From Clonostachys chloroleuca (taxonomy: Eukaryota > Ascomycota > Sordariomycetes > Hypocreales > Bionectriaceae), in contig JBANAY010000003.1 in assembly GCA_037952775.1 (NCBI GenBank), forward strand, positions 35,216,001 to 35,280,000: a stretch of 64,000 bases of DNA. Direction: 5' to 3'. Below, one piece after another: positions 1 to 11,529 of this stretch (its first letter is position 1; every line of letters starts with the position of its first letter). A program made the translations under genes and the position numbers. The notes under the pieces are model-generated. The model did not search any database. It worked only from the letters and a program-made list of their open reading frames with translations, and was not told where the DNA came from.

Positions 1-3000
1 CTGAGCCAGTCATGCGTGAGCCTGTAACGCCATCCAGAGGGAATCCTTCTGCTTTCAGGGAGTCCTTTTGCCCAGGCGCTGCCCCAAGCGTCGCCCGCAG
101 CCAGAGCCAAGCGTCAGCCGAGAGCCAACGGGCCTTTTATTTATTACCCTGCCCGGCCCAGACTCAGCATCGACTCTTGCGCTCATTGCCACTGGATTGG
201 CGTCATCCGAGATCAGTTGCTCGCGATGCGATGAACGGTTCGCGCAGAGATCGATGATGTTGGTCGATTGATTGAAGCATCTTGATCGTCTTTAATTCGG
301 TGCAAACTTCTTCTTCTCCAGCTACGCCCATCAGGGAAAGGCCAGATCTGAGCTGCCCTACAGCCCACTGTGAGCCCACCACCAGTCCACTGTGAACTCC
401 AGACTCCAGACTACTCCAGCGCCTCTTCTCCAGGAAACCCACTGTAACTGACCGCTGCTCACCGCGCCTTCAGGGGCCATTCCTTCCCCCAGCTTCGCCA
501 ATCCAAAAATATCCACTGTATTCAAATTTTCATGTGTCACTCTTTTGCCCATCTTGGATTCGCCCGGCTGCCTCCCACACACGATCCCTCCATCCCGCTC
601 CCTCTTTCTGTCTTCTCTTCTCACTGTGGTGGATCGATCGTAAAAGAAAAAAAAAAATAGCCCCCATGTCCTCTAATTTTAGGCTTACTATTCGTTCGGT
701 GCATATTCCAGAACAGGGTACGGCTCCCTGCCCACCCCTGCCCTACAAAAAGACTTCAATACATTACCCACCGACTTAGACCCTGTAGTCCGAGAGCACC
801 TGTAAATCAAGACAAACGATGCTGTAGTCTACCTCAAGATGCTGTCGTGTGACTGATATGGACCTAGCCGAGTTCGAGATCAAGGCCCTTTCTTAGATCC
901 CATCTCGAGCTCGTCGTGACCCACGCCACTAGGACACCTTCATCACTTGACTAATAGATCTGTCAGAAAGTAGCGAGAGGGTAGGTGAGCGCTACGAGGT
1001 GTGCCCTCCCTTGCTTTCCTCAACGGGCGGCCGATCTCATCAGAGGCAAAAAGTTTAATTCAGCAACAAAGAGGGAGGGTGTCTAGCATCCTGCTCACAA
1101 GGCGACGATATTTGGAGAGTCTTCTCTTCCTGTTGGCTCCTCGTCATTATTCCCATCCCGCAAGGCCTGCCGTTTCGTTTCGTCAGAATAAGCCCACCGG
1201 AATCCTTATGATGGAATATCCCATAGAAATCACGTTCAGCCATTCACTTGTTTCAATCTGGACTACCACACGGCCTGCTAATTTCCTATGGTAGTTTTAA
1301 TTGCCATTAAGAGCGTCAAAAGTGACCCCGGTCCGAAGCTGGTCTCTATCTCCTTTGTTTGCCCGTTTCGTATGTACGCTTCGATAAGAATAGCTGGACT
1401 TCAGCAGGATCTCGGTACGTACTGTTGAGTTCTACTCACATGCTGCTAATTAAACAAGGGTATGTTCTTGAAAACGATGTCTGGAAATCGCCACGTTACT
1501 CAGATTTTCCCTCCTCGCTCATTCTTGTCATCTTTTTGCTTTTGCAACTACCTTGACGGTTCAATACAGGCATTATTGCCTTTGGATAGCAAACAAATCA
1601 AGAAGGACGAACCAGCAGATCTCTTGTCATGTATCTTCACTACCCCTTCCCCGCATCTTCAGGCCCTTTGTTAGTCCTGGTTTCCGCTTCTCCTATATGA
1701 TCCTATTGAAGTTTCACTACCTAGATTTATCATTCATGACCTGGAAGCCTTTCTCTGACGTCTCTGAGCAATGTCGCGGTCAATGACCAGACCTAAACAA
1801 TGGGCAGGAGTTTGGCAACCTGGTCCCTGATAGGTATATCGCGCCTCCCACTGAAGTCCAAGTAGTAATTACCAAGACGTACTTGATGACTGCCTAGACC
1901 CGGTAGAAGGGTAAGCTCCTACAGGTCTTTTCCCAGGTCTCACCAGGTCAAACGTGTACCCTACTCAATATGATAAATACAGTCCTGGAGGCAACGTATA
2001 CTATAGTTCCTCTAAAATTTTACCAGCAAAGGGGGACTTCTGTAACTGAGGTTGGATGCCCTGATGCCCCTCTCCAGACTACCGAGACCTTGCGGGAGGG
2101 TCTCTATTTGTCGGAGTCTAATATTCCTCTATTGTAGAGAGAGAAACTACAACAGCGAAGGCAAAAAAGAAGAAGATACTAGAGGTCACTACCGCTCAAA
2201 CAAGAGCAAAGACTGCATGGAACACTTCGAACAAGAGAAAGGCTACACTCGGCAGGTTTATTTTACCTGACTACTCGTTGAGCCACTTATCCCCAATGAC
2301 GGATTTGAATGATCGCTCTCAAGAACCCTAGAGACCGCAATCTTGACCATGGATCCTACCTCTGTCGTGGCCAGTTTCCTTGCCATCTCTGAGGGTGACA
2401 AAACACGTGAGACAGTGATTCTGAAATGGGAGATGATTATTATGATTGCGTTTGCTGTTGCCCAAAAAAGAAAAGAACATTTGATCTATGCGAGGCTTAT
2501 AGCTCTCCTTGATTGCTTTCGTAGCTTTTGTGAGCGGTCTCAAGTTAGGTTTGGGAATGGGAGTATAAACCCATAATACACGCGGGTTGGTACCATGTTG
2601 GACACTTGCCCTCGGCGATCTCGCGGTACCATCTTAAACCATTAGGAAATGAATAGTAATCTTGCCAATGGTACATACCTATCCCGTGTCAAATTTCTGC
2701 GCACCGTCAACGCTTGAAGAAACGCAGAACTGGCAGCGCCACAACAAGTCGAAGAGCGGCGGCGGCGGCGGCGGCTCGAGGAGCAAGCTACCACACAGTC
2801 CGATATATAATGGAGATAATGAGTTTAGGTGAATACCGAGGCATTCGATTTGCGGTCGAGGTTGACAAGATCCAGGCGGCTGTGGAAGGTAAACAACGGT
2901 GAGCCTTTCATCGAGGTCCACGAAATTAAATCACCGGGTTGATACGCAACACCCATAATGTGGAGAGCCGAGGAATGGGACGGCACAACATCAACAAGGG

Positions 3001-4289
3001 AACCACCTTGTTGTACTCGGGCTAGGGCATTACAGGGGCGACAAACAAGTCAACTGCCCAATGTTTAAACATTGGGAATGATCCTGGCGTCGCAGCCCCT
3101 GAAAATCTAGAAACCGTCTAGGTTAAGCAGACAGCAATTCGCTCTTCTAGGCAGCTATCCGAGGTGTGACTCGTCAAACGCGTCTCCATTTCTTCCCCTA
3201 CATTTAAACTTATGTCAAGACTTGTAGATAAGTAGATGGATTCTTATACACTTACGCCGTGAATTTTCAAAACTCCGCTAATTTATCGTCACAAAATCTC
3301 TTGTCGTAATGATAGATCGAGAGGCTAGGCTTACAAAGACTCTTTCTGTTCTCGAACAATTTAAGAGCATAAATCCTATAGTTATTAGACTGCAAGACTT
3401 TGAAGACACACGTGGCTCTAAGGTCTCTAAGTTGTGACATCCTATTCAGTTTGATTGGACTGGCTATAGCTGAGAAAGGGCTGAGGTGGTGGTTTTTCGG
3501 AATGGTGGCGAAGGCGTCAGTACTCCCTGCCATCATAGACCTAGAAGAGATAAATAGCCCCTATAATCTCTCATGAAGTGCAAACAAAGAGGAAGCAGCA
3601 AAGGTAAGAACAGAAACTGTCAGTAGTCAACTGACAGGTCACCTGATAAGGCACGTGACCAGAAGTCTGACCCCGCGCCTTATCCCTTGGAAGGGCGTTG
3701 CGGCAGAAGATAGAGAGCTTCAGCAATTAATGTAACCACGAATAGACCCCTAACAGCAGATTAGACTGCTGTAGGCTCCTGCGATGCACTTGTGACCCCT
3801 TCACTCCCTTGAACCGACCCTTGCCTCCGACAGAAACACAGATACAGGTGGCAGATCGAATTAGCGTGCGTTTCCCCCGTTAGTAGACTTTGCTCACTTG
3901 GCGAGCGTAGGTTTATTTGTTTCGTTGATCTGAGTTTTCGTCTGATCAAGCTTTTTAGACCGGCAGCTAAGAATACTTATGTTGCCTTGAGGTACACCCG
4001 AAAAGCATGGGGCACGGAAGTGTTACCATCTCTAAACCCCCTGATACAGCCACAATAGTACTACCTTAGAGATAATAGCTCATACGCGTGCAATACATGA
4101 GCGTGCGCTAAAAAAATGAAAGGCAGATCTCGTTCGGTGTTGGGGATCTATAGCGCCCTTTCTCTGGAGTGTTTCGAGGAGCTTTTTCTCCACCGTAGAA
4201 AGCACCACACAGAGCCACCGTACTGCCTTATATGCCGCCGACTGCGTGCAGTGTTCGGGGTTCTATGGCGCATCTATGTGTCACCAGCT

Positions 4290-4402
4290 ACATATTGGAT
4301 GTAAAAATTGAGCCATCATATACTTCTTTCATGGCGAATTAATAATATGCCGTAGGCTTCTGCTATAGACAGTTAGGTGCCAGAAAAAAACAAGCACTGC
4401 AG
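4290..4402. repeat. Diverged, shortened copy of the foldback repeat at 5868-6200
   Basis: Both flanks match the element at 5,868-6,200. The left part (ACATATTGGATG ... GAGCCATCATATAC) resembles 5,875-5,908. The right part (TTTCATGGCGA ... ATAGACAGTTAGGTGCCAG) resembles 6,119-6,179 with the same spacing. The roughly 200 bp between the 30-bp inverted repeats of the other copy is missing here. Many differences are transitions, several making this copy more AT-rich (CAGTTAG against CAGTCAG, CCAGAAAA against CCAGGGAA). That is what repeat-induced point mutation would do, but it is not proof. Confidence 0.55.
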
Positions 4403-4439
4403 ATACATCATTTACATCCAACTATATGCACAGCTGGTT

Positions 4440-4466
4440 CCCCCCCCCCCCCCCCCCCCCCCCCCC
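4440..4466. repeat. Poly-C tract (27 C)
   Basis: An uninterrupted run of 27 C, flanked by CAGCTG hexamers on both sides. The length in the assembly may not be exact. Confidence 0.9.
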
Positions 4467-4550
4467 AGCTGCAACCATAGGCAGTACTGTCTATATCTCT
4501 TTAAGCACCTATTGAGGTACCTATATACGTATTATAGGGGAGAAAACAAT

Positions 4551-4612
4551 GAGGGAGATGAAGGAGATGAAGGAGATGAAGGAGATGAAGAAGATGAAGA
4601 AGATGAAGAAGA
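4551..4612. repeat. 9-bp tandem repeat, GGAGATGAA / GAAGATGAA type
   Basis: About seven copies of a 9-bp unit: four of GGAGATGAA type followed by three of GAAGATGAA type. In one forward frame it reads as an acidic EGD/EED repeat. That frame begins in low-complexity sequence and ends soon after, so I do not call a gene. Confidence 0.8.
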
Positions 4613-5642
4613 CATGTTAGATGACGCTCTGAGGATGGACTACGGTAGGCAGACAGACGGGCAGCTGCTCGAATTAAGACGCAAGGCCTCTAGGGCGGCT
4701 GCTGATGCCGGATCAGGGCCCTCCGTATGAGGAAATCGACTTCCTCGAGCAGTAACCCCTCGCACTTAGGGGAGAGGGGGAGAGGTAGATACCCTCAAGT
4801 TTGCTTCGCCTCTTGCCGCCACCGCCTCCGCGGTCCACCATTGGACGGGTAGACAGGGGTTACATCGTCTAATTGCAATTCCAATCCAATGTGACGAAGA
4901 AATCTATTTCATCTTGTAAATAGTCGATACTTCTGCATGCACCACCTCTCTTTATTATATCCCCTCACCGTCTCTCATCCTAAGACGTGATGCAATGTGA
5001 GGCGAACTGAGGTAAGCAAACGAAGCATGAGACAGTCGTCGGCCTACACGGACACTGTGCAATGGCCCTGCCCGTAGGCGGATTCTAATCCACAACAGAC
5101 ATTGATGATCCTGCGCTGAGAGCTGGGACTTATCGTATGGGATAAGAGCCCTCTGAAGTTCAAGATGAAGGTTTTCTTCCAGTTCTCCCCCCACCGCCAG
5201 CTGGTATCGGAGCAACGTTCAATAATGTTGCACGCATCGCCCACAGGACGTCTCCGTTCCCACCATCATGATTTATTTCAAGATATAGATGCTGACGCCC
5301 TCTAAATACCTTCTGAGTTGCGACCATCGTCGACACGTGGCACCATGCTGTTAGAACAAGCCGAGAATCGATGAGCCAAAAGACATCGTCAGTCCTCCCA
5401 ATCTTATGCCAATTCCTCAACGGCTCAAGAGCAGGGAACTAGGGAGTACCATTATGACTCTGGTGATAAGGACTTTGCCTTCGAAACCAGGTAGGGTCTG
5501 TAAAAGATTCCTAAATTCTTAGGTTTGCGCGTTCTAACATTGATTTGAAAAATCTTTTCTCTGCGTCCGTCCGTGCAAAGCAGACATCCTGGGGTTGCAC
5601 CGTCAAATAAAATTCGTTTGTCGGATGCGGGGCTAATTGAAT

Positions 5643-5684
5643 AGACCCCTGGGTACATTCTACGCTGAAGGTACCCAGGGGTCT
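5643..5684. repeat. Perfect 14-bp inverted repeat (hairpin)
   Basis: The arms AGACCCCTGGGTAC (5,643-5,656) and GTACCCAGGGGTCT (5,671-5,684) are exact reverse complements around a 14-nt loop. There is no T run after it as in a bacterial terminator, and no gene next to it. It could be a small transposon end or a cruciform-forming relic. Confidence 0.85.
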
Positions 5685-5867
5685 GAGCTATTTTAGCCTA
5701 ACTGGAGAAAGGTTAACTAAACATACGGTAGCTATCCGAGCGCCCTCGAGCCGTTTACGCGACTTTTTCACACCTGTGAGTGTCCCCAAACCCCACATTG
5801 GAAGCTAAAAGCTCTTGGCGCGACGCCCACTTTTTTGTGTCTGTGGTGTGACGCCACTATGCCCTCC

Positions 5868-6200
5868 CGGTACCTACATTGGATGCTAATAGCCGAGCCA
5901 TCGTATCTCTTTGACTGTGCAAACGCCAGTGGATACCTATGGCAGGGGCCTACCAGCCACAAGTCAAGTCTTTGCGTGTAGTGATAGGTATTTGACGGAG
6001 AAAAGTGGGAGCAAGACAACTGAAACAGAGAGCTGATATACTGCAATATACTTCAAATGGACAGTCATGCGCCTCACGGCCAGACCCACTGGCGTTTGCA
6101 CAGTCAAAGAGATACATCTTTTATGGCGAGACTGATGGTCCCCGCAGGATCCTACCATAGACAGTCAGGTGCCAGGGAAAACATAAAACGGGCACTGCAT
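5868..6200. mobile_element. Foldback/MITE-like element with 30-bp inverted repeats
   Basis: Positions 5,903-5,932 and 6,086-6,115 are perfect 30-bp inverted repeats (outer ends GTATCTCTTTGACTG and CAGTCAAAGAGATAC) around a 153-bp centre with no useful coding capacity. The outer flanks recur at 4,290-4,402, where most of the palindromic unit is absent. This suggests either insertion of a foldback unit into an older repeat here, or its loss there. I see no clear target-site duplication. The boundaries given include the shared flanks and are approximate. Confidence 0.6.
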
Positions 6201-6619
6201 GTGCGTCCGTCGACATCACATCTCACTGCAACACAGGGGTAGATTACTTAAGTGGACCGCGGCCGCAAATTACCATGCTAGGTCATGGTTCTGCCATAAA
6301 CACCCCACCGGGTATGCAACAAAGTGACACAAAGGACAAGACGCCAAACCAGTACTTCAAGCATCTATACGCCGAGAGGCTCTATATTTTATCCGCCACA
6401 ACTTGACCCCAAAGCGCCCTAAAAGGCTTGAGAAGATGACCATGATATAATTCGAAGGCCATAGAAGGGAGGGATTTTTTTTTAAACTCTAATTGTATCT
6501 CTTTTGCCGCAATGCATAGCAAAAAAGAAGGCGCAAGAATATGTTGTCTCATCGCTTATGTCACTCACCCACTTGTATATTTTCCCATACCCACCGGTAT
6601 GCATTTAGTATATGGAGCT

Positions 6620-6677
6620 AAAGTAGTTGAGGTGTGACAGGCAGCCAAAGTAGCTGAGGTGTGACAGGCAGCCAAAG
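6620..6677. repeat. 27-bp tandem duplication
   Basis: Two adjacent 27-bp units (6,620-6,646 and 6,647-6,673) beginning AAAGTAGYTGAGGTGTGAC. They differ by a single C/T transition and are followed by the start of a third unit (AAAG). Confidence 0.9.
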
Positions 6678-7730
6678 AGACGGATATCGCGAGTCTGCTC
6701 ACTCAATGGGCAGGTACGAACAAACCAATAAAGTATAAAAGAGGATGTAGGCGCAAGCCCCTAATCGACTTGACATGGATTCCCTTGTCCACGTAATGTT
6801 TTCAACCAGAGACCATTGGCGCTGTCGGCTCTTCCTCCTCTCGCTTGACCTACCTACCCCGTCATCGGTCCACCTACTCACTCATACTGCTTTATCTTTC
6901 ATCCTACGTTGCCCAAACAAAAACTTTTCTTGTTCTTGATCTTGTTCTCTATCTTCTATATCCCTATAATAAGGCCCCTCTTCCACCCCTATTCCGCTGA
7001 CTTTCCACCCTGAGCTGCAACATTCATAGATCTTATTCTATCTCATCCTAATAGCTCGTGACCTAAATCCTCCGTGGCATCAGGAATTCCTACAGATTCC
7101 CCTTTGCGATAATTATCAATTTCACCCGGTCTATCTACTCGACGTATCACCATATTCCCACTGTTGCTTGTCTTTTCAAAGACTGCTCCGCATGATCGTA
7201 ATGGATGGCTTCATTATCAGTCCAGCTCCTCGGACTAGCTCTCACCCGAAAGATAATCAACCCGTCATCGAGCGCAAATACCAGGAGATGACGGTGAGCA
7301 TGCCAATGAGCCCGGGCTCCAGCGTAAGATCACCTCCTTTATCTATTCCGGGAGACCATGCCAATGCTAACTGAAATAGTTGGCTATCGGTTGGCATTGT
7401 GTATGTTTTGAACCAATGTCTGCTGTTCGCTTAAATACAGTCGCTAATTCAATTAGTGCCTTTGTCAAGGGCTAAACGCCTCGCCAGGTGTAGCCTGCCC
7501 CAAGTGCCAACACCTGAAATGCTTCGACTGTTACTAGAACAGAACATAGCGAACAGTTTAGTGATAAAAAATTCTGGTTAGTCGAGACGGCGAGTGTAAG
7601 CGAGGAAATACGACCTTGGGCTTGGAGCAGGAGTTATCCATGAATGGAAGCAGCAAGAAGCCAGTACCTGCTAGCATTAAAAGGGGAGATCAGATGCTCG
7701 AGGAACCGTAGTTAATCATCTTCATCTATT

Positions 7731-7753
7731 CAATTCAATTCAATTCAATTCAA
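7731..7753. repeat. CAATT microsatellite
   Basis: Four tandem copies of CAATT followed by CAA. It is not in a gene. Confidence 0.9.
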
Positions 7754-8408
7754 AAAGCTCCCTTTGGGGATACAGATAGAATATAAAGAAGGAACAATTT
7801 CAGCTTAGTCCAGCTTGGTCGGCCATATTTTCAGGATCAATACGCACGTCAGGCTTTTTATTGATAATGGTCGAAGGCATATCACGAATATTAGTGCACA
7901 TTGGTGTATTGGGAGCATCTTTTTATAATCATTAGACAAGATCACATTGCGTTCACCCAAATATAGACCTTACTATCTACCTATATATCCAACAAGAAAA
8001 TCCTTCGTCAAGGCTTTTAGCAGTCTGGGCATAGTCAGGCCTTAGGTTAGACACAAGAAACGTAGAAGGTATTTTATTACAGAAATCAAAGTAGGCCACC
8101 CCCGGAACCAAAGATCACATGCACAAAGGGATTCATAGCAGGAGTATAATTTCTCTACAAACAATAATATCTCAAAGTACCGACAATTTCAGGCGAGAGA
8201 GACGTAGAGCGCTGACTTAAATGTCCATTCTGACTGGGGCAGAACTATGTGGTAAGCCCCCGCCTGTATCAACCACTGCTACCTACCTTGGCAAAAATTG
8301 CACCTTCTGTCTCATCCCATATTATGCACATCGACAAAGCCGTCAAGCTGTATGGCTACGGTTCGGACAAATGATATCACAGTATCCAGTAAGCTTTCAC
8401 TTTCTCCT

Positions 8409-8886
8409 CAGATTAGGCGCCTACGCATGAGAGGCGCAATACTTCTCCTGATACGAAAGCGCCAGTACCCAGTAGGCAGCAGGCAACTCGCCTCACATGG
8501 TTGCCTCTCCTGTTGTCGTAAAATAAGTGGCTTGGAGTGCCGGGCGCACCGACGTAATGCCGGATGTCCCAATATGCCAGTCTGTCACACGACATCCGGG
8601 TGGGTTGGGATAGGTTAGCTAATAGATATTTGGGAGATAAATTGAGGGTGGCCACATAATAGTTTACACATCTCGCCCATCACAGATTATCCACACCGGC
8701 CGAGTTTGACGGCAAGACGGTCCGGGCCAACCACGATAGTTGGCCATCTTCAGGCACGAGTAGTGGCCAAACCCTGCCAAGAAGATTACATGTCGATTGA
8801 ACATGTACGATTAATCTCTATTTCATGGCTCTTCATTTCCGTGATATTAATGATGCCCGGGGCAGATTAGGCGCCTACGCATGAGA
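8409..8886. repeat. 24-bp exact direct repeat, copies 454 bp apart
   Basis: The 24-bp segments at 8,409-8,432 and 8,863-8,886 are identical (start CAGATTAGGCGCC, end TACGCATGAGA). The centre GGCGCC is palindromic. The second copy lies about 155 bp upstream of the start codon at 9,042, so it may be a promoter element or the border of an inserted or duplicated segment. The interval also holds a 9-bp inverted repeat (CCGGATGTC at 8,560-8,568 and GACATCCGG at 8,591-8,599). Confidence 0.8.
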
Positions 8887-9041
8887 ATAAGGCAAATTGC
8901 ATCTTTCAATGAGATTTAAACCGAGGATTGATTTAAGTACTCGCATCGCACTCCTCCTTATTTTACCTTCTTCATTTTCGCTCTTCGTTCCTTTCCACTG
9001 TAACACCATCATCCTCAACATTTGGCCTTCGAAAACCCGCA

Positions 9042-11203
9042 ATGGATATGCTTTCGGTAGTTTCGGGTTTCTGGAGAACTTTGGTCGAGGCAAATCGTTT
9101 CCGAAATGAGGTTGACGACCTTCCTACTCGGCTCGGGATGAATCGACATCGTATCAATAGCCTTCGAGAAGCCATCCTCATAGCCAAACAGCAGCAACAG
9201 GCGGATTCAAACAGCATGTGTTCACAGAATAAGGCGAATCACTGGCGCACTGAATACTTCGAAAAATGTGAAATAGATATAGCATCTGCATCCGAGGTTA
9301 TCGATCAGGCCGTACGTCAGATCGGTGACCAGGCCAAGGTCTGGCGAAAGCTGTCATCGGCAAAACTTATTTCAAGCTCCAATCTAGTCAAAACCGAACA
9401 AAAGCTCCAGGAGATAACAAATATGTTGAGCTTGTATGTCAAGCTACACCTATACCTAACGCACTCACTGTTACACGTCGTGAACTAATCTTGCTCTAGC
9501 TTAAATATTTGTGCAGCTCAGGAAGCTCAGCTAGAGCGGTTCATATTATTTCATGACAGAACCAACTTTTCTATTGATGCAGATGCAATACTTAAAACAA
9601 ATCCCACCCATGAAATTCGTACCGAATCTCCATTGCACTTCAGCAACGCAGATACCATTAAAAAATCAATCGTGGACGTACTGCATACCGATCCTATCAC
9701 GAATATAACGAATCAGCATCATCAAAAAGTCCACAATTCTTCAAGACTTTTCCTCTTAAAGAAATGGGAATTAATTTTCAAGAAGCGCAAGACAAGCATC
9801 CCATTTAGTCTTCGGGTATACTGCATCTTAGACACAGATGACGCTGTCTTCCGGGTCGTATCCTTGGGTAATATCGATGAGATGCTGCTGCTGTTCACTA
9901 ATAGAAAAGCATCCCCATTTGTACGCGATGTGAATGGCTGCTCTCTGCTCCACGTGAGTGCAAATACATTGATGCCGCCAACCTTCTTATTCCTGTTATT
10001 AACATCAACAGTATGCTGCCTGCTCTTTCAATCTTGCATTATGTGAGAAGCTGCTTATTCTTGGACTCGGCGACTGCGTTGACGAAAGAACCTCCGATGG
10101 ATTGCAAGTATTTCTCATGCTGGACTTATTCTAAATCACTGACTTTTAGTAGAAACCCAGGCCACATTATTCTCTTGGATTGTTTATGGAATGATTGGCA
10201 ATACAACTGGAATGCGATTGAAAAGACATTATTAATGTTTCGTCAAGCATCCGACAGCGACAATGGATATGGAGAGTCTGACTGGATTTTTCTAGTTGGT
10301 TGCAGCACCGCTGTAAGGCTTGATCCTACTTCTTTGGCTCGTTTCCAACAACTCGTTGCTCCTTATTTCTTCCAGCAGCCAGTCATGGACCTGATTGGGT
10401 TGGCACGGACGTATATTCTCAGCAGCCACTCGATTAAGCATCCAGATCCCGACATTTTCACGTTCCTAATAGGTCAAAAATGTGTCAGGCTAAGTGGTAT
10501 AGGAGCTTCAACTCAGTCCGGGTTGAGGGTGGCCCTTCTTCACTCTGCCGCTATCGGGATGGTACGATTCGCTCGCCCCTACCGACTAGCAATCTCGCAA
10601 TTGCTCCGAATTCGTGACCTTAAGCAGAAAAAGAGAAAGTGGGAAGCAATATGCAGGACCACAGTCCGAATGATGCAACAACGGGAGATCCATTATAGTC
10701 AACATATTCAACTTAACCGTGCAACAGAACAATATTCGTGTGCGCCTCACCTCGAATGGGAAGGATCAGCACTTATTTCAGTGATTCAGGCCCTGTTCAT
10801 TGATGGATTTCCTGCCCGCTACTGTCGAAGACCTAGTCAGAGTGGCAGTACAGGAGGGCTTCGAAATCAGAAGAAATTGTTTGCCCTCTTATCATCAGGT
10901 ATATGCCTGTGGCTTAACAAGGTCGCTGAAAGTGGTATGGCTATGGCTACTTATGGAAGAATGGAAAAAGAACTTCTCCTTTCACGAAGGCGTCAGAACT
11001 CAGGATGCTTGGAATATATCATAAGAGCACAAGCTTCTCAAGCCCGCAATCGGGCGGTTTTTGATGATATCTTACCCGTCTGTTTATTCGACTTCGAGTA
11101 TCATGGCGCTGTTGAAAATTGGCATTTCCACTGGGGTGTGGATGTCGACAAGTTGGCAGGCGAGTTTTGGCATGTCATTGAGCGAGATTACGTTGGTGTT
11201 TAG
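9042..11203 (+). pseudogene. Ankyrin-like hypothetical gene with disrupted reading frame
   Basis: The first three exons read well: 9,042-9,433, then an intron with a GTATGT donor to 9,499, exon 9,500-9,953, intron to 10,011 (GTGAGT donor), exon 10,012-10,107. The third exon encodes YAACSFNLALCEKLLILGLG, which together with the preceding LLH resembles an ankyrin repeat. The N-terminal ~130 residues are charged and helical, with no domain I know. After 10,107 the phase does not fit: splicing at 10,150 gives an immediate TAG, although the next frame is open from 10,151 to 11,203 (LLDCLWNDWQYNWNAIEKTL). Around 10,800-11,024 a different frame (LPATVEDLVRVAVQEGFEI) looks more protein-like, so at least two frame changes are needed. 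It is either a decaying gene or one damaged by base-call errors. The function is unknown. Similar fungal ankyrin proteins are common in accessory regions. Confidence 0.5.
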
Positions 11204-11320
11204 TTTGCATGGATAAGTATGTGGGCATGGGCCTCTACTCTTCTATTTCAGTAGCAAAAATTTGCCAGAATTTGCCAAATTCGTAATGATACAATTTCTC
11301 ATACGCATAGCATCCGGAGT

Positions 11321-11431
11321 CTAGAAAATATAGACAACCCTGTCCGGAATCCGAAGGATGCCTGTGAACCACTCACTGACGATGTAAGCAGAATCTCCGT
11401 AATGCGGACTCCGAAGCAGCAAGACAATTGA
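11321..11431. repeat. ~110-bp interspersed repeat, copy A
   Basis: This copy shares TGTCCGGAATCCGAAGGAT and, about 45 bp later, TAATGCGGACTCCGAAGCA with the copy at 13,848-13,961. AAATATAGA lies upstream in both. The two internal motifs are themselves related (CGGANTCCGAAG). The copy has an ~8-bp length difference from copy B. It lies between the ankyrin-like gene and the 3' end of the F-box gene. No coding capacity is seen. Confidence 0.75.
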
Positions 11432-11529
11432 CTGAGTGGAATTAATTTACGTATCCTTATCAGTATCCCATTTGCGCAGCAGATGTGCCATCTTCTCCGG
11501 GCTCAACCCTTGTATGCCGCCAAAATCAA

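Larger units (their letters stand above)
1..8860. other. Gene-poor, repeat-rich region
   Basis: I see no convincing gene here. Open frames are short (under about 120 codons), often interrupted, and show no family motif I recognise. The longest, at 4,377-4,730, is low-complexity (proline run from a C tract, then acidic repeats). A small frame at about 2,349-2,576 begins MDPTSVVASFLAISEG and could be a gene fragment, but I cannot place it. The stretch carries inverted repeats, a foldback element, a 27-bp tandem duplication and simple repeats, each listed separately. It looks like a graveyard of small mobile-element relics. No long terminal repeat, transposase or reverse-transcriptase motif was found. 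Confidence 0.5.

Noticed and set aside
4377..4730. 117-codon frame with a poly-Pro and an acidic repeat
   Set aside because: Both parts come from simple repeats (poly-C and a 9-bp tandem repeat); no domain and no support for expression.
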